Origin: Flavobacterium sp.
GTDB lineage: Bacteria; Bacteroidota; Bacteroidia; Flavobacteriales; Flavobacteriaceae
DNA length: 21,415 bases
Direction: 5' to 3'
Assembly (NCBI GenBank): GCA_030153045.1
Contig: JASLID010000042.1
Span: 1-21,415 of the forward strand
The notes beneath the pieces are model-generated. The model saw only the letters and a program-made list of their open reading frames with translations, did not search any database and was not told the origin of the DNA. This document shows, piece after piece, positions 1-7,255 of the stretch. Every line of letters begins with the position of its first letter. The stretch's first letter is position 1. The position numbers and the translations under genes were made by a program.

Positions 1-252
1 TTCATTGTATTTTACAGCGTGAAGACTTTTTTCCGGGAGTTCTTTTTGCGCTATTTCTTGAAGTTCAGAAGGCAATAGGTAAGGAGCATTTTGCGTCTTT
101 ACAAAACGGTATTCTTCTGTAATATTCTGTATTTCTTCCTGAAAAGCATACAAACACCCTGTAATAGCAATGATAAATACAATGAGTCCGGATCCTAATC
201 CTAACCAAAGATGGATTGTTCTAATTGTATTTTTAAAATTACCTTTTTTCAT
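1..252 (-). CDS. PepSY-associated TM-helix protein, N-terminal part (truncated by window edge)
   Basis: Reading leftward from the ATG at 252, an open frame of 84 codons runs to the window edge, so the C-terminus is missing. The protein begins with a short basic stretch, then IRTIHLWLGLGSG and a hydrophobic helix (GLIVFIIAITGCLYAF, about residues 20-37), followed by FQEEIQ. This is the typical start of the PepSY-associated TM family, whose members have three or four membrane helices and usually 350-550 residues. Genes of this family commonly sit next to TonB-dependent siderophore receptors, as here, and are proposed to act in reductive release of iron from siderophores at the inner membrane. 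It lies just downstream of the receptor on the same strand, separated by a hairpin (265-292). The family call is good; the specific role is inferred from context. Confidence 0.8.
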   Translation of the reverse strand, partial: MKKGNFKNTIRTIHLWLGLGSGLIVFIIAITGCLYAFQEEIQNITEEYRFVKTQNAPYLLPSELQEIAQKELPEKSLHAVKYNE

Positions 253-264
253 ATTTATAAGTAT

Positions 265-292
265 AAAAACTCCCCAATTAATGAGGAGTTTT
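265..292 (-). terminator. Rho-independent terminator after the siderophore receptor
   Basis: An 8-bp inverted repeat (266-273 with 285-292) has an 11-base loop, and on the minus strand the stem runs into T-rich sequence. It lies between the receptor stop codon (315) and the PepSY gene start (252), so it may terminate or attenuate read-through into the PepSY gene. Confidence 0.65.
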
Positions 293-314
293 GATTTAAA
301 CTAACTAATAAAAT

Positions 315-2456
315 TTAAAATCTATAGGTTACTGTTAACCTTCCATTGGTTCCTGGCTCACTTTGCCAATAAAGGAAGTTGGCGTACCCTGAACCAGAAT
401 ATAAATATTTGTTAAGGATGTTGTTGACGTTGGCAGTAATACTGATTTTCTTTCTTTTCCAAGATAAACCACCATCTAATCTGAAATAGTCAGGTAATTG
501 TGAGTTGTTATCGGTACCCCAGTTCCATGAAGAACGGTCTACCTGATATTGATATCCAATAGAAGCTCCAAAGCCCTTGAAGAATGTTTTTTCATTGAAA
601 TTATAGTTTAACCACCCGTTTGTGATGTGTTTGGCAAAACCGGCTACTTTATCTCCAATGTTTTCAGGATTAGTGTCTTTGGTAATTTCAACATTCGAAT
701 TGGCATAATTTAGAATAATGTTCAACTCTTGAGTAATTTGTCCTTGCATGTCAAACTCGATTCCTTTTGATTGGATTTCACCAAGCTGTAAACTAAAATA
801 CATATGATCCGGATCTCCAACCAATACATTTTCTTTTGTTATCTGATAGGCTGTTAAGGTTGTTTTTAATTTGTCGTTAAACCATGATTTCTTTAACCCG
901 GCTTCAATATCTGTTGCGATTTGAGGATCAAATTCTTCCATTGTAAAACTTGCTCCGCTTTGTGGAACGAATGACTGATCATACAAGCCGTACAAAGCCA
1001 AAGCTGGTAAGATATCATAACTCACACCAAATCTTGGTGTAAAACGTGCGTCTTTGGTTTTTGCTCCATAGGCGAATGTTTCACCTTCTACATAACGGCT
1101 GGCTAATGTTACTCTCAATTTATTATCCAAAGCTGAAATTTCATCTTGCGCATAAAAAGAGAAGTATTTGGTTCCCTGATGGTTTGCTTCACCTCTTTCT
1201 TTGATACTCAAAGTTCTGTCAAAAACTGGGAAAACTGCATTTCCGTACACGGGATTAAATACGTTGAAAGGTGTTGCAGGATTGTCAATTAAACCGCCCT
1301 GACTCCAATCAGCATAATAACTTTGGTTTCTAAAATCATAACCTCCCATTACTTTGTGTGTTAATGGACCTGTAGTAAATTCGCCATTGGCATAAATTTG
1401 ACCCAATTCATTTGTGCTGAAAGCATCCCAAATACCGATTGTTCTTTTTATATCACCATTATCCATCACCCCGTCTACATAATCTACCCATGGGCTTGCA
1501 CCAAATTGTTTTGATTGCATTGTCATATATTGAGCATCAATAGACCATTTGTCGTTAAATTTGTGTTTGAAGCTGGCCAGAAAACTTATTTCATCAATAT
1601 CTGTTTCAGGGAAACCTTTGTCAATTGCTGTGAAATCTCTAGACAAGCCTCCAAAACCTACATGACTTGGAGCAAAAATATAAGCTGCTCCAATCATTTG
1701 TGTTGAATGTTGATAAGTGAATTCTGTTGTTATTGATGTGTTATCAGATAGTTCGTATTTGAACGATGGTACAAAACTATAGCGGCTGCTTTTTTCAAAA
1801 TCACGATTGGTTTCATTCGTTTGGTACATTCCGTTGACGCGGTATTGTAATCTCTTATCATCTGTTAATGAGCCGCCTGAATCGAATGATCCTCTAAAAT
1901 AGTCAAAAGTTCCGCCTGATACTGATATTTCATTGACAGCATATTTTACGGGTTTTTTCGTAACAACATTGTAAAAACCTCCAGGTTCTCCTGCAGACAT
2001 CATAAATCCGGATGGACCTTTGACAAATTCGATGCTTTCAACCATAGACATGTCTTCTGAAAGTGGCCCCCAAGGCATTTCCACATTCATACCATTTCGG
2101 AAAGCAGGTAGCTTAAATCCTCTCATGTTAATGCTTGCAAAATGACCCCAATGCTCAATCATTTGTGCGCCACTGACATTTCTCGTCACACTTTCCATCA
2201 TGTTGGTGATGTTTTGATTTTTTAGAGCTTCACTAGTAACGATCTGAATGTTTTGAGGGACTTTTGCAAGTTCAGTTTTTAATCTTAAACTGCTTGACGG
2301 TTTTGTTGCCGCAAATTTGTTTGCTGATCCATTTACGGTGATTTCTTCAATTTTGTTGATTGAATCTCGCTGTGCTTGTGTTGGTTTCTTTTCTTGCGAG
2401 TAGAGCAATGCTCCTGTAAATAAGGTGCTTAAGTAAATTAGAGTGTATTTGTTCAT
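315..2456 (-). CDS. TonB-dependent siderophore receptor
   Basis: 713 residues, the usual length for FhuA/FhuE/FecA-type receptors. An N-terminal signal peptide (about residues 1-20, ending LLYSQ) directs it to the outer membrane. The plug domain follows at about residues 55-165, with the characteristic start KVPQNIQIVTSEALKNQ and the segments MRGF and ESIEFVKGPSGFMMSAGEPGG. The rest is a beta-barrel ending in an aromatic C-terminal residue (VTYRF), as expected for BAM-assembled proteins. There is no N-terminal carboxypeptidase-like domain, which separates it from SusC-type transporters, and no obvious signalling domain for a FecR partner. It should import an Fe3+-siderophore using TonB energy; the ligand cannot be told from sequence. 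The PepSY protein downstream supports iron uptake. A well-matched promoter lies at 2487-2517. I found no convincing Fur box by eye. Confidence 0.93.
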   Translation of the reverse strand: MNKYTLIYLSTLFTGALLYSQEKKPTQAQRDSINKIEEITVNGSANKFAATKPSSSLRLKTELAKVPQNIQIVTSEALKNQNITNMMESVTRNVSGAQMIEHWGHFASINMRGFKLPAFRNGMNVEMPWGPLSEDMSMVESIEFVKGPSGFMMSAGEPGGFYNVVTKKPVKYAVNEISVSGGTFDYFRGSFDSGGSLTDDKRLQYRVNGMYQTNETNRDFEKSSRYSFVPSFKYELSDNTSITTEFTYQHSTQMIGAAYIFAPSHVGFGGLSRDFTAIDKGFPETDIDEISFLASFKHKFNDKWSIDAQYMTMQSKQFGASPWVDYVDGVMDNGDIKRTIGIWDAFSTNELGQIYANGEFTTGPLTHKVMGGYDFRNQSYYADWSQGGLIDNPATPFNVFNPVYGNAVFPVFDRTLSIKERGEANHQGTKYFSFYAQDEISALDNKLRVTLASRYVEGETFAYGAKTKDARFTPRFGVSYDILPALALYGLYDQSFVPQSGASFTMEEFDPQIATDIEAGLKKSWFNDKLKTTLTAYQITKENVLVGDPDHMYFSLQLGEIQSKGIEFDMQGQITQELNIILNYANSNVEITKDTNPENIGDKVAGFAKHITNGWLNYNFNEKTFFKGFGASIGYQYQVDRSSWNWGTDNNSQLPDYFRLDGGLSWKRKKISITANVNNILNKYLYSGSGYANFLYWQSEPGTNGRLTVTYRF

Positions 2457-2486
2457 TTTTATTTAGAATAAATTAAAATAATGAAG

Positions 2487-2517
2487 CAAATATAAATGCA
2501 AGAAAAATAGCAACAAA
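2487..2517 (-). promoter_or_regulatory. Bacteroidota-type promoter of the siderophore receptor gene
   Basis: On the minus strand, TTTG (2517-2514) is followed by exactly 19 bases and then TATATTTG (2494-2487), matching the Bacteroidota housekeeping promoter TTTG-N19-TAnnTTTG. The -7 box ends about 30 bases before the start codon at 2456. Confidence 0.75.
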
Positions 2518-2589
2518 ATTTATTTAGACTAATTTTAAATAACGAATTAAAACTAAAATATAATGACTTGTAAATGAAAATTTTAGGAA

Positions 2590-2618
2590 TAAAAAAATCC
2601 TAGAGAGTATCTAGGATT
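2590..2618 (-). terminator. Rho-independent terminator of the DUF6265-type lipoprotein gene
   Basis: A perfect 9-bp stem (2596-2604 with 2610-2618) closes a 5-base loop and, on the minus strand, runs into seven T residues. It begins 12 bases after the stop codon of the upstream lipoprotein gene. Confidence 0.8.
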
Positions 2619-2630
2619 GTAATACATTTC

Positions 2631-3146
2631 TTATTTTTTCTTATTCATGGGATAACTTTCCTTACTTTCTTTTCCTTCTTTAATTCCAGAAATTTCAGCA
2701 ACTAAACTATCGGCAGAAATTTTATTATAAGTAATTTTTTGCGGAAAATCATGTGCTGTATTTTCAAAAACAAACTGTTTGTCTGTTGCAGTTGTCATTC
2801 TAAAAGTTACTGATTTTCCTTTATTTTGGTTTTTAACTGTTGGTATATAAAATAAATCATTTCCTTTTTGTTCTAAAACAATACTCTCGGCATGAACAGT
2901 GTCTTTACCAATTATAAAATAAGCTTGTGCTGTCAGTGTACTATCGTTTTGTTTTGTCCAGGTTTCGATTACTACTCCTTCTTTAGTCGTATTTCCCCAT
3001 TCACCTATAAGCCAATTTACTTTTTCAATTTGAGCAAATGTTTTTACAGCTGGTTCTCCTTCAACTGATGTGTTCTCTTTCTTCTGACAAGAAACAAAAA
3101 CTGTTGTAAAAGCAATTGAAGATAAGATTAGAATTGATTTTCTCAT
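2631..3146 (-). CDS. DUF6265-type lipoprotein
   Basis: 171 residues. The N-terminus is a lipoprotein signal (hydrophobic stretch followed by the lipobox FVSC, Cys20), so the mature protein should be lipid-anchored. The body has WLIGEWGN near residues 45-52 and FENTAHDFPQKI near 127-138, the two hallmark segments of the small DUF6265 beta-barrel-like family found widely in Bacteroidota. No biochemical function is established for the family as far as I know. The gene stands alone: it is divergent from prfA, ends in its own terminator and is separated from the siderophore receptor by about 175 bases. No clear -7 box was seen upstream. Confidence 0.8.
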   Translation of the reverse strand: MRKSILILSSIAFTTVFVSCQKKENTSVEGEPAVKTFAQIEKVNWLIGEWGNTTKEGVVIETWTKQNDSTLTAQAYFIIGKDTVHAESIVLEQKGNDLFYIPTVKNQNKGKSVTFRMTTATDKQFVFENTAHDFPQKITYNKISADSLVAEISGIKEGKESKESYPMNKKK

Positions 3147-3252
3147 AGTTATAAGTTTAAGTTTCTTATAAAAATAGTTAATTTATATCAATATGTTTGG
3201 AACTAAACAAAAATCTGAAGGCTGAAATTTAAAATCTGCAAACTTTTTTTTG

Positions 3253-3260
3253 TACTTTTG
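3253..3260 (+). promoter_or_regulatory. -7 promoter element of prfA
   Basis: TACTTTTG fits TAnnTTTG and lies 25 bases before the prfA start codon. No TTTG box is present at the expected 19-20 base spacing, so only the -7 half is supported. Confidence 0.5.
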
Positions 3261-3285
3261 CACTCCAAAATAAAGGAAAAAGAAA

Positions 3286-4359
3286 ATGTTAGATAGATTA
3301 CAAATTATCAAACAAAAGTTTGACGAAATATCTGATTTGATAATTCAGCCGGACATTATTGCTGACCAAAAGCGTTATGTGCAATTGAATAAAGAATATA
3401 AAGATTTAAAAGCATTAGTTGAAAAACGTGATGAGTATGTAAATCTTGAAGGAAACATTAAGGAAGCTCAAGAGATTATTGCTGATGGTTCAGATGCTGA
3501 AATGGTCGAAATGGCCAAAATGCAAATGGAAGAGGCTAAACAGCGTATTCCTGAACTAGAGGAAGAAATCAAATTTATGTTGATTCCTAAAGATCCTGAA
3601 GATGCTAAAAACGTTATGGTCGAAATCCGTGCGGGTACTGGAGGCGATGAAGCTTCCATTTTTGCAGGTGATTTGTTCCGTATGTATACCAAATATTGCG
3701 AAAATAGAGGTTGGAGAACTTCGGTTGTTGATATGAACGAAGGAACTTCTGGTGGTTTCAAAGAGGTTATTTTTGAAGTTACAGGAGAAGATGTTTACGG
3801 AACTTTAAAGTTTGAAGCTGGTGTACACCGTGTACAACGTGTACCTCAAACCGAAACACAAGGTCGTGTACATACCTCGGCAGCCACTGTCATGGTTTTG
3901 CCTGAAGCAGAAGAATTTGACGTTCAAATTGATATGAATGATGTTCGTGTTGATTTCTTTTGTTCGTCAGGACCTGGAGGACAATCAGTAAACACAACCA
4001 AATCGGCTGTTCGTTTAACACACATTCCTACAGGATTGGTAGCACAATGTCAGGATCAGAAATCACAACATAAAAACAAGGACAAGGCGTTTATTGTATT
4101 GCGTTCACGTTTATACGAGCAAGAATTGGCTAAAAAACAAGCGGAAGATGCAACCAAACGTACGTCTCAAGTAAGTTCTGGTGACCGTTCGGCAAAAATC
4201 CGTACGTATAATTATGCGCAAGGTCGTGTAACGGATCACAGGATAGGAGTAGACGTTTTTGATATGGATGGTGTGATGAATGGAAAAATTCAAAAATTTG
4301 TTGACGAACTACAGTTGGTCAATAATATGGAAAAATTAAAAGAAAGCGAAGTTTATTAA
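3286..4359 (+). CDS. prfA: Peptide chain release factor 1
   Basis: 357 residues, normal for bacterial RF1. It recognises UAA and UAG stop codons in the ribosomal A site and triggers hydrolysis of peptidyl-tRNA. The catalytic GGQ motif is at residues 231-233 (SGPGGQSVN). The stop-codon-recognition tripeptide is of the RF1 PxT type (PQT, about residues 187-189, in RVPQTETQGR) rather than the SPF of RF2. The family block GTGGDEASIFAGDL is at about residues 117-129. The N-terminal coiled domain and C-terminal segment (KIRTYNYAQGRVTDHRI) are complete. The gene has its own promoter element and a strong terminator, so it appears monocistronic. Confidence 0.97.
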   Translation: MLDRLQIIKQKFDEISDLIIQPDIIADQKRYVQLNKEYKDLKALVEKRDEYVNLEGNIKEAQEIIADGSDAEMVEMAKMQMEEAKQRIPELEEEIKFMLIPKDPEDAKNVMVEIRAGTGGDEASIFAGDLFRMYTKYCENRGWRTSVVDMNEGTSGGFKEVIFEVTGEDVYGTLKFEAGVHRVQRVPQTETQGRVHTSAATVMVLPEAEEFDVQIDMNDVRVDFFCSSGPGGQSVNTTKSAVRLTHIPTGLVAQCQDQKSQHKNKDKAFIVLRSRLYEQELAKKQAEDATKRTSQVSSGDRSAKIRTYNYAQGRVTDHRIGVDVFDMDGVMNGKIQKFVDELQLVNNMEKLKESEVY

Positions 4360-4365
4360 ACTGTT

Positions 4366-4393
4366 AAGCCTCACAATTGTGAGGCTTTTTTCA
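4366..4393 (+). terminator. Rho-independent terminator of prfA
   Basis: A perfect 22-base palindrome (4366-4387, 11 bases on each side) is followed by a T run, starting six bases after the prfA stop codon. Confidence 0.9.
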
Positions 4394-4459
4394 TTTTACC
4401 ATAATATATTTTTAAGTTTTTCGTTTGTCACAGTGAGAAATAATTTATTAAAAAATGCT

Positions 4460-4467
4460 TACTTTTG
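4460..4467 (+). promoter_or_regulatory. -7 promoter element that decides the start of the OmpA-family gene
   Basis: TACTTTTG matches TAnnTTTG and lies 23 bases before the ATG at 4491. An in-frame ATG at 4455 would place this box inside the coding sequence, which argues for the downstream start. No TTTG at the proper -33 spacing was found. Confidence 0.5.
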
Positions 4468-4490
4468 TTTACATATCTAAATTTTTTAAA

Positions 4491-6506
4491 ATGAAAAAGG
4501 GACTGATTTTATTTTCGCTTTTGACTACAGCCTTAGCAACTAGGGCACAATCATACTTGGGATATTATCATGATAACTATGCCGGGGTTCAAAGCGTATT
4601 GTTTAATCCAGGATCTATTGTTGATTCAAATTTTACTGCTGATATTAATTTGTTTTCAGCAAGTATTACAGGAACTAATGACTACTACGGAATAAAAGCA
4701 ACGGATTTGTTAAATGGAAATTACAATATAGAGACACAAGCAAAACTTTTTCCATCAAATGCCAATAATTTTATTTTGAATGCAGATGTAATGGGACCTT
4801 CGTTTATGTTCAACATAAAGCCGAAGCATTCATTAGCTTTATTTACAAGAGCAAGAGCATTTGTAAATATTCATGATATTAATGGAGAGTTATTTAATCA
4901 ATTATCAGACGATTTTAACTCGTCAGACGATTTTAATTTAAATGCTGGTCGATTTAATATGACAGCAAATTCTTGGGGAGAATTAGGATTGACATACGCT
5001 ACTGTTTTATTAAATAAGGGTAATCATTTCTTAAAGGGTGGTTTAACTTTAAAGTACCTTCAAGGTATTGCAAACACCTATACAAAAGGCGATAATATTA
5101 CTGTAAATTATAACAATAATGGAACTCCAATAACGAGCACAATAGCAACAACCGGGACTTTAACGTATGGTGGAAGTCAGGATTTTGCTAATTCTGATGA
5201 TTTTGAATTTGATTCTAACTCTAACGGAATAGGAGGAGATTTAGGCTTTGTTTATGAATACAGACCAGACTTTAATAACGTAACTGAAAACGAATACAAA
5301 TTCAGATTGGGATTGTCAGTAACTGATATTGGTTCAATAAATTACAAAGGAGCTACTCAAAAAAAATACGATTTAAATCAAACTGTTACCGAAGCCCAAT
5401 ATGAAGATGCCAACTCAATTGGAGAGTTTTTAGATGCCAATTATACTGTTTTGGAAAGCTCTTCAGTATCAAAAGCTGTATTGCCAACCGCTCTTCATGC
5501 TAATGTAGATTGGAATTTCTTCCGTAAGTTTTATTTGAATTTGAATGGAGATATCAACATGAACAATTCTTCTTCTTTAAACACATCAGCAATAGCAAAT
5601 ACAGTTTCATTAACACCGAGATATGAAACTAAGTGGTTCAGTGCTTATTTGCCTTTAAATTATATGGATTATAGAGGATTTCAAGCGGGTGTTGGTTTTA
5701 GAGCAGGTCCTTTATTTGTAGGTTCAGGTTCAGTTATAACGAACTTGATATCAGATGAATCTAAAGGATTTGATGTTCATGTAGGTTTAAAAATTCCAAT
5801 TTATAAAAGTAAAGGTAGTGTTAAAGAAAAACCTGCGCCAGTTCCGGTTCATGTTGCTGCACCGTCTGCTAAAGTAGTTGAGAAGGATTCTGATAATGAT
5901 GGAATTTTAGATAGAAACGATCAATGTCCAACAGTGGCTGGTCCAACAGAAAATAATGGATGCCCTTATAAAGATTCGGATAATGATAAAGTACTGGATA
6001 AAGATGATAAATGTCCAACCGTTCCAGGTCCTATAGAAAATATGGGTTGTCCTTGGCCAGATTCTGATAGTGACGGAATTTTAGACAAAGACGATAAATG
6101 TCCTAATAAAAAAGGAACGGCAAGAAATAATGGTTGTCCTGAAATTAGCGAAGCCGTTATCAAAAAATTAAACGATTATGCTAAAACGATTTTGTTTGAT
6201 GTAAACAAGTCGACATTCCAAGAACGTACTTTCCCTGTTTTACAAGCCATGACAGGAATTTTAAAAGAATACCCAAGTTCTAAATTCTCAATTGAAGGAC
6301 ATACGGATAGTGATGGTGCAACTATTGCTAATCAAACATTATCAGAAAGTAGAGCTGCTGCTGTAATGGGATATTTAGTTGAAAACGGGATTGATGCTTC
6401 TAGGTTATCTTCAAAAGGATTTGGCGAATCTAAACCCATTGCAACAAATGCAACTAAAGTTGGTAAAGCTTTAAACAGAAGGGTAGAAGTGAAATTGGTT
6501 AAATAG
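4491..6506 (+). CDS. DUF5723 / thrombospondin type-3 / OmpA fusion outer-membrane protein
   Basis: 671 residues from the ATG at 4491. An upstream in-frame ATG at 4455 adds 12 residues, but those hide the signal peptide and overlap the -7 box. The chosen start gives a clean signal peptide (MKKGLILFSLLTTALATRAQ). The first ~430 residues form a barrel-like region of the DUF5723 type (YLGYYHDNYAGVQSVLFNPG). Then come three calcium-binding thrombospondin type-3 repeats with DSDxDG/K-x-LDxxDxCP patterns, each followed by NNGCP or NMGCP. The C-terminus is an OmpA/MotB peptidoglycan-binding domain (about 565-671) with IEGHTDSDG and NRRVEVKL. The protein likely spans the outer membrane and anchors it to peptidoglycan. 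It is monocistronic, between the prfA terminator and its own terminator. Confidence 0.93.
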   Translation: MKKGLILFSLLTTALATRAQSYLGYYHDNYAGVQSVLFNPGSIVDSNFTADINLFSASITGTNDYYGIKATDLLNGNYNIETQAKLFPSNANNFILNADVMGPSFMFNIKPKHSLALFTRARAFVNIHDINGELFNQLSDDFNSSDDFNLNAGRFNMTANSWGELGLTYATVLLNKGNHFLKGGLTLKYLQGIANTYTKGDNITVNYNNNGTPITSTIATTGTLTYGGSQDFANSDDFEFDSNSNGIGGDLGFVYEYRPDFNNVTENEYKFRLGLSVTDIGSINYKGATQKKYDLNQTVTEAQYEDANSIGEFLDANYTVLESSSVSKAVLPTALHANVDWNFFRKFYLNLNGDINMNNSSSLNTSAIANTVSLTPRYETKWFSAYLPLNYMDYRGFQAGVGFRAGPLFVGSGSVITNLISDESKGFDVHVGLKIPIYKSKGSVKEKPAPVPVHVAAPSAKVVEKDSDNDGILDRNDQCPTVAGPTENNGCPYKDSDNDKVLDKDDKCPTVPGPIENMGCPWPDSDSDGILDKDDKCPNKKGTARNNGCPEISEAVIKKLNDYAKTILFDVNKSTFQERTFPVLQAMTGILKEYPSSKFSIEGHTDSDGATIANQTLSESRAAAVMGYLVENGIDASRLSSKGFGESKPIATNATKVGKALNRRVEVKLVK

Positions 6507-6531
6507 TAAAATTTATATTTCTATAAAGTAA

Positions 6532-6566
6532 AAATCCTCCAAGTAATTGGAGGATTTATTTTTTTG
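6532..6566 (+). terminator. Rho-independent terminator of the OmpA-family gene
   Basis: A perfect 11-bp stem (6532-6542 with 6547-6557) closes a GTAA loop and is followed by a T-rich tract. It starts 25 bases after the stop codon. Confidence 0.9.
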
Positions 6567-6606
6567 TAAAAAATAACGAATACTATATTCTACAATATTA
6601 AATTTT

Positions 6607-6885
6607 TTAAAATGTTCTGCCTTTATTCATTTCCTTTAAATTAGAAAGATTCGTTTTTCCTTCTTCAAGAACTTCTTCTGTTCCAGCTTTCAAATCATGA
6701 AGTTTTGTGGCTGAATCTTTAGCAAATTTATCAGTATTCTTTTTTAAAAAATTTTTAAAATCCTTTTGTTTATCTGTAATTTTTTTTCTTGTATTGCTTC
6801 CTTTATCGGGTGCAAATAAAACACCTAAAATTGTTCCAGCGGCTATTCCGCTAATTACACCTAATGCTACATTGCTTGCTTTCAT
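6607..6885 (-). CDS. YtxH domain protein
   Basis: 92 residues. A glycine-rich hydrophobic N-terminal helix (ALGVISGIAAGTILGVLFAPDKG, about residues 7-29) is followed by a charged, Lys/Asp-rich helical tail. The LFAPxxGxxTRKKI junction is diagnostic of YtxH/gas-vesicle-GvpP-like small membrane proteins. In other bacteria YtxH-type genes are linked to general stress responses; no enzymatic role is known. It follows the 52-aa lmo0937-like gene by 18 bases on the same strand, so the two are probably co-transcribed. Confidence 0.88.
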   Translation of the reverse strand: MKASNVALGVISGIAAGTILGVLFAPDKGSNTRKKITDKQKDFKNFLKKNTDKFAKDSATKLHDLKAGTEEVLEEGKTNLSNLKEMNKGRTF

Positions 6886-6903
6886 AATAATTATTTTTAA
6901 TAG

Positions 6904-7062
6904 TTAAAATTGAGAGTTTCGTCCTTTGATTAAATTTAGTAAAACAGCAATTACTGCTATTACCAATAATATGTGTATCAAATTTCCTACGCTATATACT
7001 AAGAATCCTAAGGCCCATAATATGACCAATATTACAGCGACCATGTATAATAAGTTTTGCAT
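6904..7062 (-). CDS. lmo0937-family small membrane protein
   Basis: A 52-codon gene (ATG at 7062, stop TAA at 6906-6904) encoding a nearly all-hydrophobic peptide with two membrane helices. It begins MQNLLYMVAVILVILWALGF, continues through VYSVGNLIHILLVIAVIAVLL and ends in a short polar tail, NLIKGRNSQF. The pattern LWALGF-xx-x-xGxLIHxLLVIAVIxxLLxLI is that of the lmo0937 family of small membrane proteins, often found beside YtxH or CsbD stress genes. It is the first gene of a two-gene unit with the YtxH gene. The upstream region carries a motif at 7103-7127 that also appears before the regulator operon. Confidence 0.85.
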   Translation of the reverse strand: MQNLLYMVAVILVILWALGFLVYSVGNLIHILLVIAVIAVLLNLIKGRNSQF

Positions 7063-7102
7063 TTTTTTATTTTTATTAATTGGAGTTTTTATCCTTCTTT
7101 AC

Positions 7103-7127
7103 ATTACAAAGGTGCAATTCAAAGGAT
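7103..7127 (-). promoter_or_regulatory. Putative shared regulatory motif, copy 1 (before lmo0937-ytxH)
   Basis: On the minus strand this reads ATCCTTTG-N9-TTTGTAAT, 41 bases before the start codon at 7062. The same ATCCTTTG-N9-TTT arrangement occurs upstream of the AraC-type regulator gene (10109-10133), and a looser version upstream of the beta-barrel gene (10863-10888). It could be an operator or a promoter variant. The resemblance was found by eye and the spacer bases are not conserved. Confidence 0.3.
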
Positions 7128-7199
7128 AAGATAGTGTTATATGAATTTTTGAAAATGTTATAGAATTTCCATAAAGGGTATTGTATAAACTTTGTCATA

Positions 7200-7231
7200 A
7201 AAAAAGTCCCATTTGTATTAAGTGGGACTTT
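7200..7231 (-). terminator. Rho-independent terminator of the signalling operon
   Basis: A 9-bp stem (7203-7211 with 7223-7231) is followed by a run of T residues on the minus strand. It is 24 bases past the histidine kinase stop codon and closes the AraC/receiver/kinase operon. Confidence 0.8.
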
Positions 7232-7255
7232 GTTCAGGTTTATGATATGATGTAA

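Noticed and set aside
2457..2520. Fur operator upstream of the siderophore receptor
   Set aside because: The AT-rich region gives no convincing inverted Fur-box match; only the promoter is supported.
3468..3761. Antisense open frame within prfA
   Set aside because: It is a shadow of the highly conserved prfA coding sequence, with no recognisable protein features.
4455..4490. Longer N-terminus of the OmpA-family protein
   Set aside because: The extension overlaps a -7 promoter box and would bury the signal peptide that begins at 4491.
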